DNA from: Fulvimarina sp039652615
GTDB taxonomy: Bacteria; Pseudomonadota; Alphaproteobacteria; Rhizobiales; Rhizobiaceae
Assembly (NCBI RefSeq): GCF_039652615.1
Contig: NZ_JBDJAC010000001.1
Location: 682,001 to 746,000 of the forward strand
DNA: 64,000 nucleotides
Direction: 5' to 3'
In this document: positions 63,761 to 64,000 of the stretch, piece after piece
How positions within the stretch are numbered: position 1 is the stretch's first letter
Layout of the letters: each line of letters starts with the position of its first letter
Notes under the pieces: model-generated
Database searches by the model: none
Seen by the model: only the letters and a program-made list of their open reading frames with translations
Told to the model about the DNA's origin: nothing
Translations under genes and position numbers: made by a program

Positions 63761-64000
63761 TCAGCTCGCACCTGTTGCGGCGAAATAGAGGCACAGGTCG
63801 TTGACGGGACAAACTTCGCATTTGGGCTTTCGCGACACGCAGACCGCCTTGCCGAATTGAATTAGCCAGAAATGTCCGTCGTGGAGGGCCCAATCTGGCG
63901 CAATCTTTTCCAACTGAGCGGCTGTCTGATCGGCGGTCCTGGCGTCGGTCAGCCCGATTCGGTTCGAGACGCGATGAACATGGGTGTCGACTGCGATCAC
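63761..64000 (-). CDS. nth: Endonuclease III (C-terminal part, cut by window edge)
   Basis: The last 79 codons are in the window; the start lies beyond 64000. The translation has AVDTHVHRVSNRIGL, which holds the catalytic Asp, and a C-x6-C-x2-C-x5-C iron-sulfur cluster (CVSRKPKCEVCPVNDLC). Nth excises oxidised pyrimidines and nicks abasic sites. It converges on the Nudix gene. Confidence 0.95.
   Translation of the reverse strand: MIAVDTHVHRVSNRIGLTDARTADQTAAQLEKIAPDWALHDGHFWLIQFGKAVCVSRKPKCEVCPVNDLCLYFAATGAS

Overview
The window is about 60% GC and reads as a chromosome segment of an alphaproteobacterium of the order Rhizobiales (Hyphomicrobiales). Three conserved blocks support this: trpF-trpB-(cutA)-trpA-accD-folC, rlpA-D-Ala-D-Ala carboxypeptidase-tmk-holB-metG-tatD-MBL hydrolase, and dnaX-ybaB-recR beside an SRP RNA gene. 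A DUF6101 protein and GANTC- and CtrA-type sites agree. A family close to Aurantimonadaceae is possible, but I cannot show it from sequence alone.

Layout. 0-3.5 kb: recF (cut by the edge), dnaN, dnaA and a rhodanese, all on the minus strand. 3.5-4.6 kb: a gene-free stretch with many GANTC sites and a full CtrA-type site. 4.6-13.3 kb: a secreted GH25 lysozyme-like protein, a small membrane protein, TsaC/Sua5, an FAD dehydrogenase, DUF6101, radC-map-sfsA, and a SoxYZ-like carrier. 13.3-15.1 kb: the only clearly accessory stretch, with a truncated IS5-family transposase and a probably frame-damaged membrane-protein gene. 15-19.4 kb: tRNA-Lys, a PilZ protein, ilvC, a TetR regulator with a 27-bp palindromic operator, and mazG. 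19.8-27.4 kb: the rlpA-to-MBL operon. 27.4-29.6 kb: sparse DNA around one universal stress protein. 29.6-37.3 kb: murA, a 51-residue membrane protein, folC, accD, trpA, cutA, trpB, trpF. 37.3-43.7 kb: hrpB and a YnjBCD-type ABC importer. 43.9-51 kb: an SDR, a P-loop kinase, recR, ybaB, dnaX, SRP RNA, a HIT protein and nudC. 50.5-53.7 kb: pheA-kdsB, divergent from a two-domain cytochrome c. 53.9-63.8 kb: a Yej-type peptide importer operon with two binding proteins and an embedded zinc CDF exporter, then a Nudix hydrolase. The right edge holds the end of nth.

Most genes are housekeeping: DNA replication (dnaA, dnaN, recF, dnaX, holB, tmk), repair (recR, radC, nth), cell wall (murA, D-Ala carboxypeptidase, rlpA), tryptophan, phenylalanine and branched-chain amino acid synthesis, and nucleotide clean-up (mazG and two Nudix enzymes). 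I found no CRISPR array, prophage or obvious defence island. The points most worth a second look are the GANTC/CtrA-rich region next to dnaA, the cytochrome with two haem domains joined by a long acidic linker, the CDF gene inside the peptide-importer operon, a phased triple repeat downstream of tRNA-Lys, the strong terminator inside the ynj operon, and the damaged genes beside the IS remnant.
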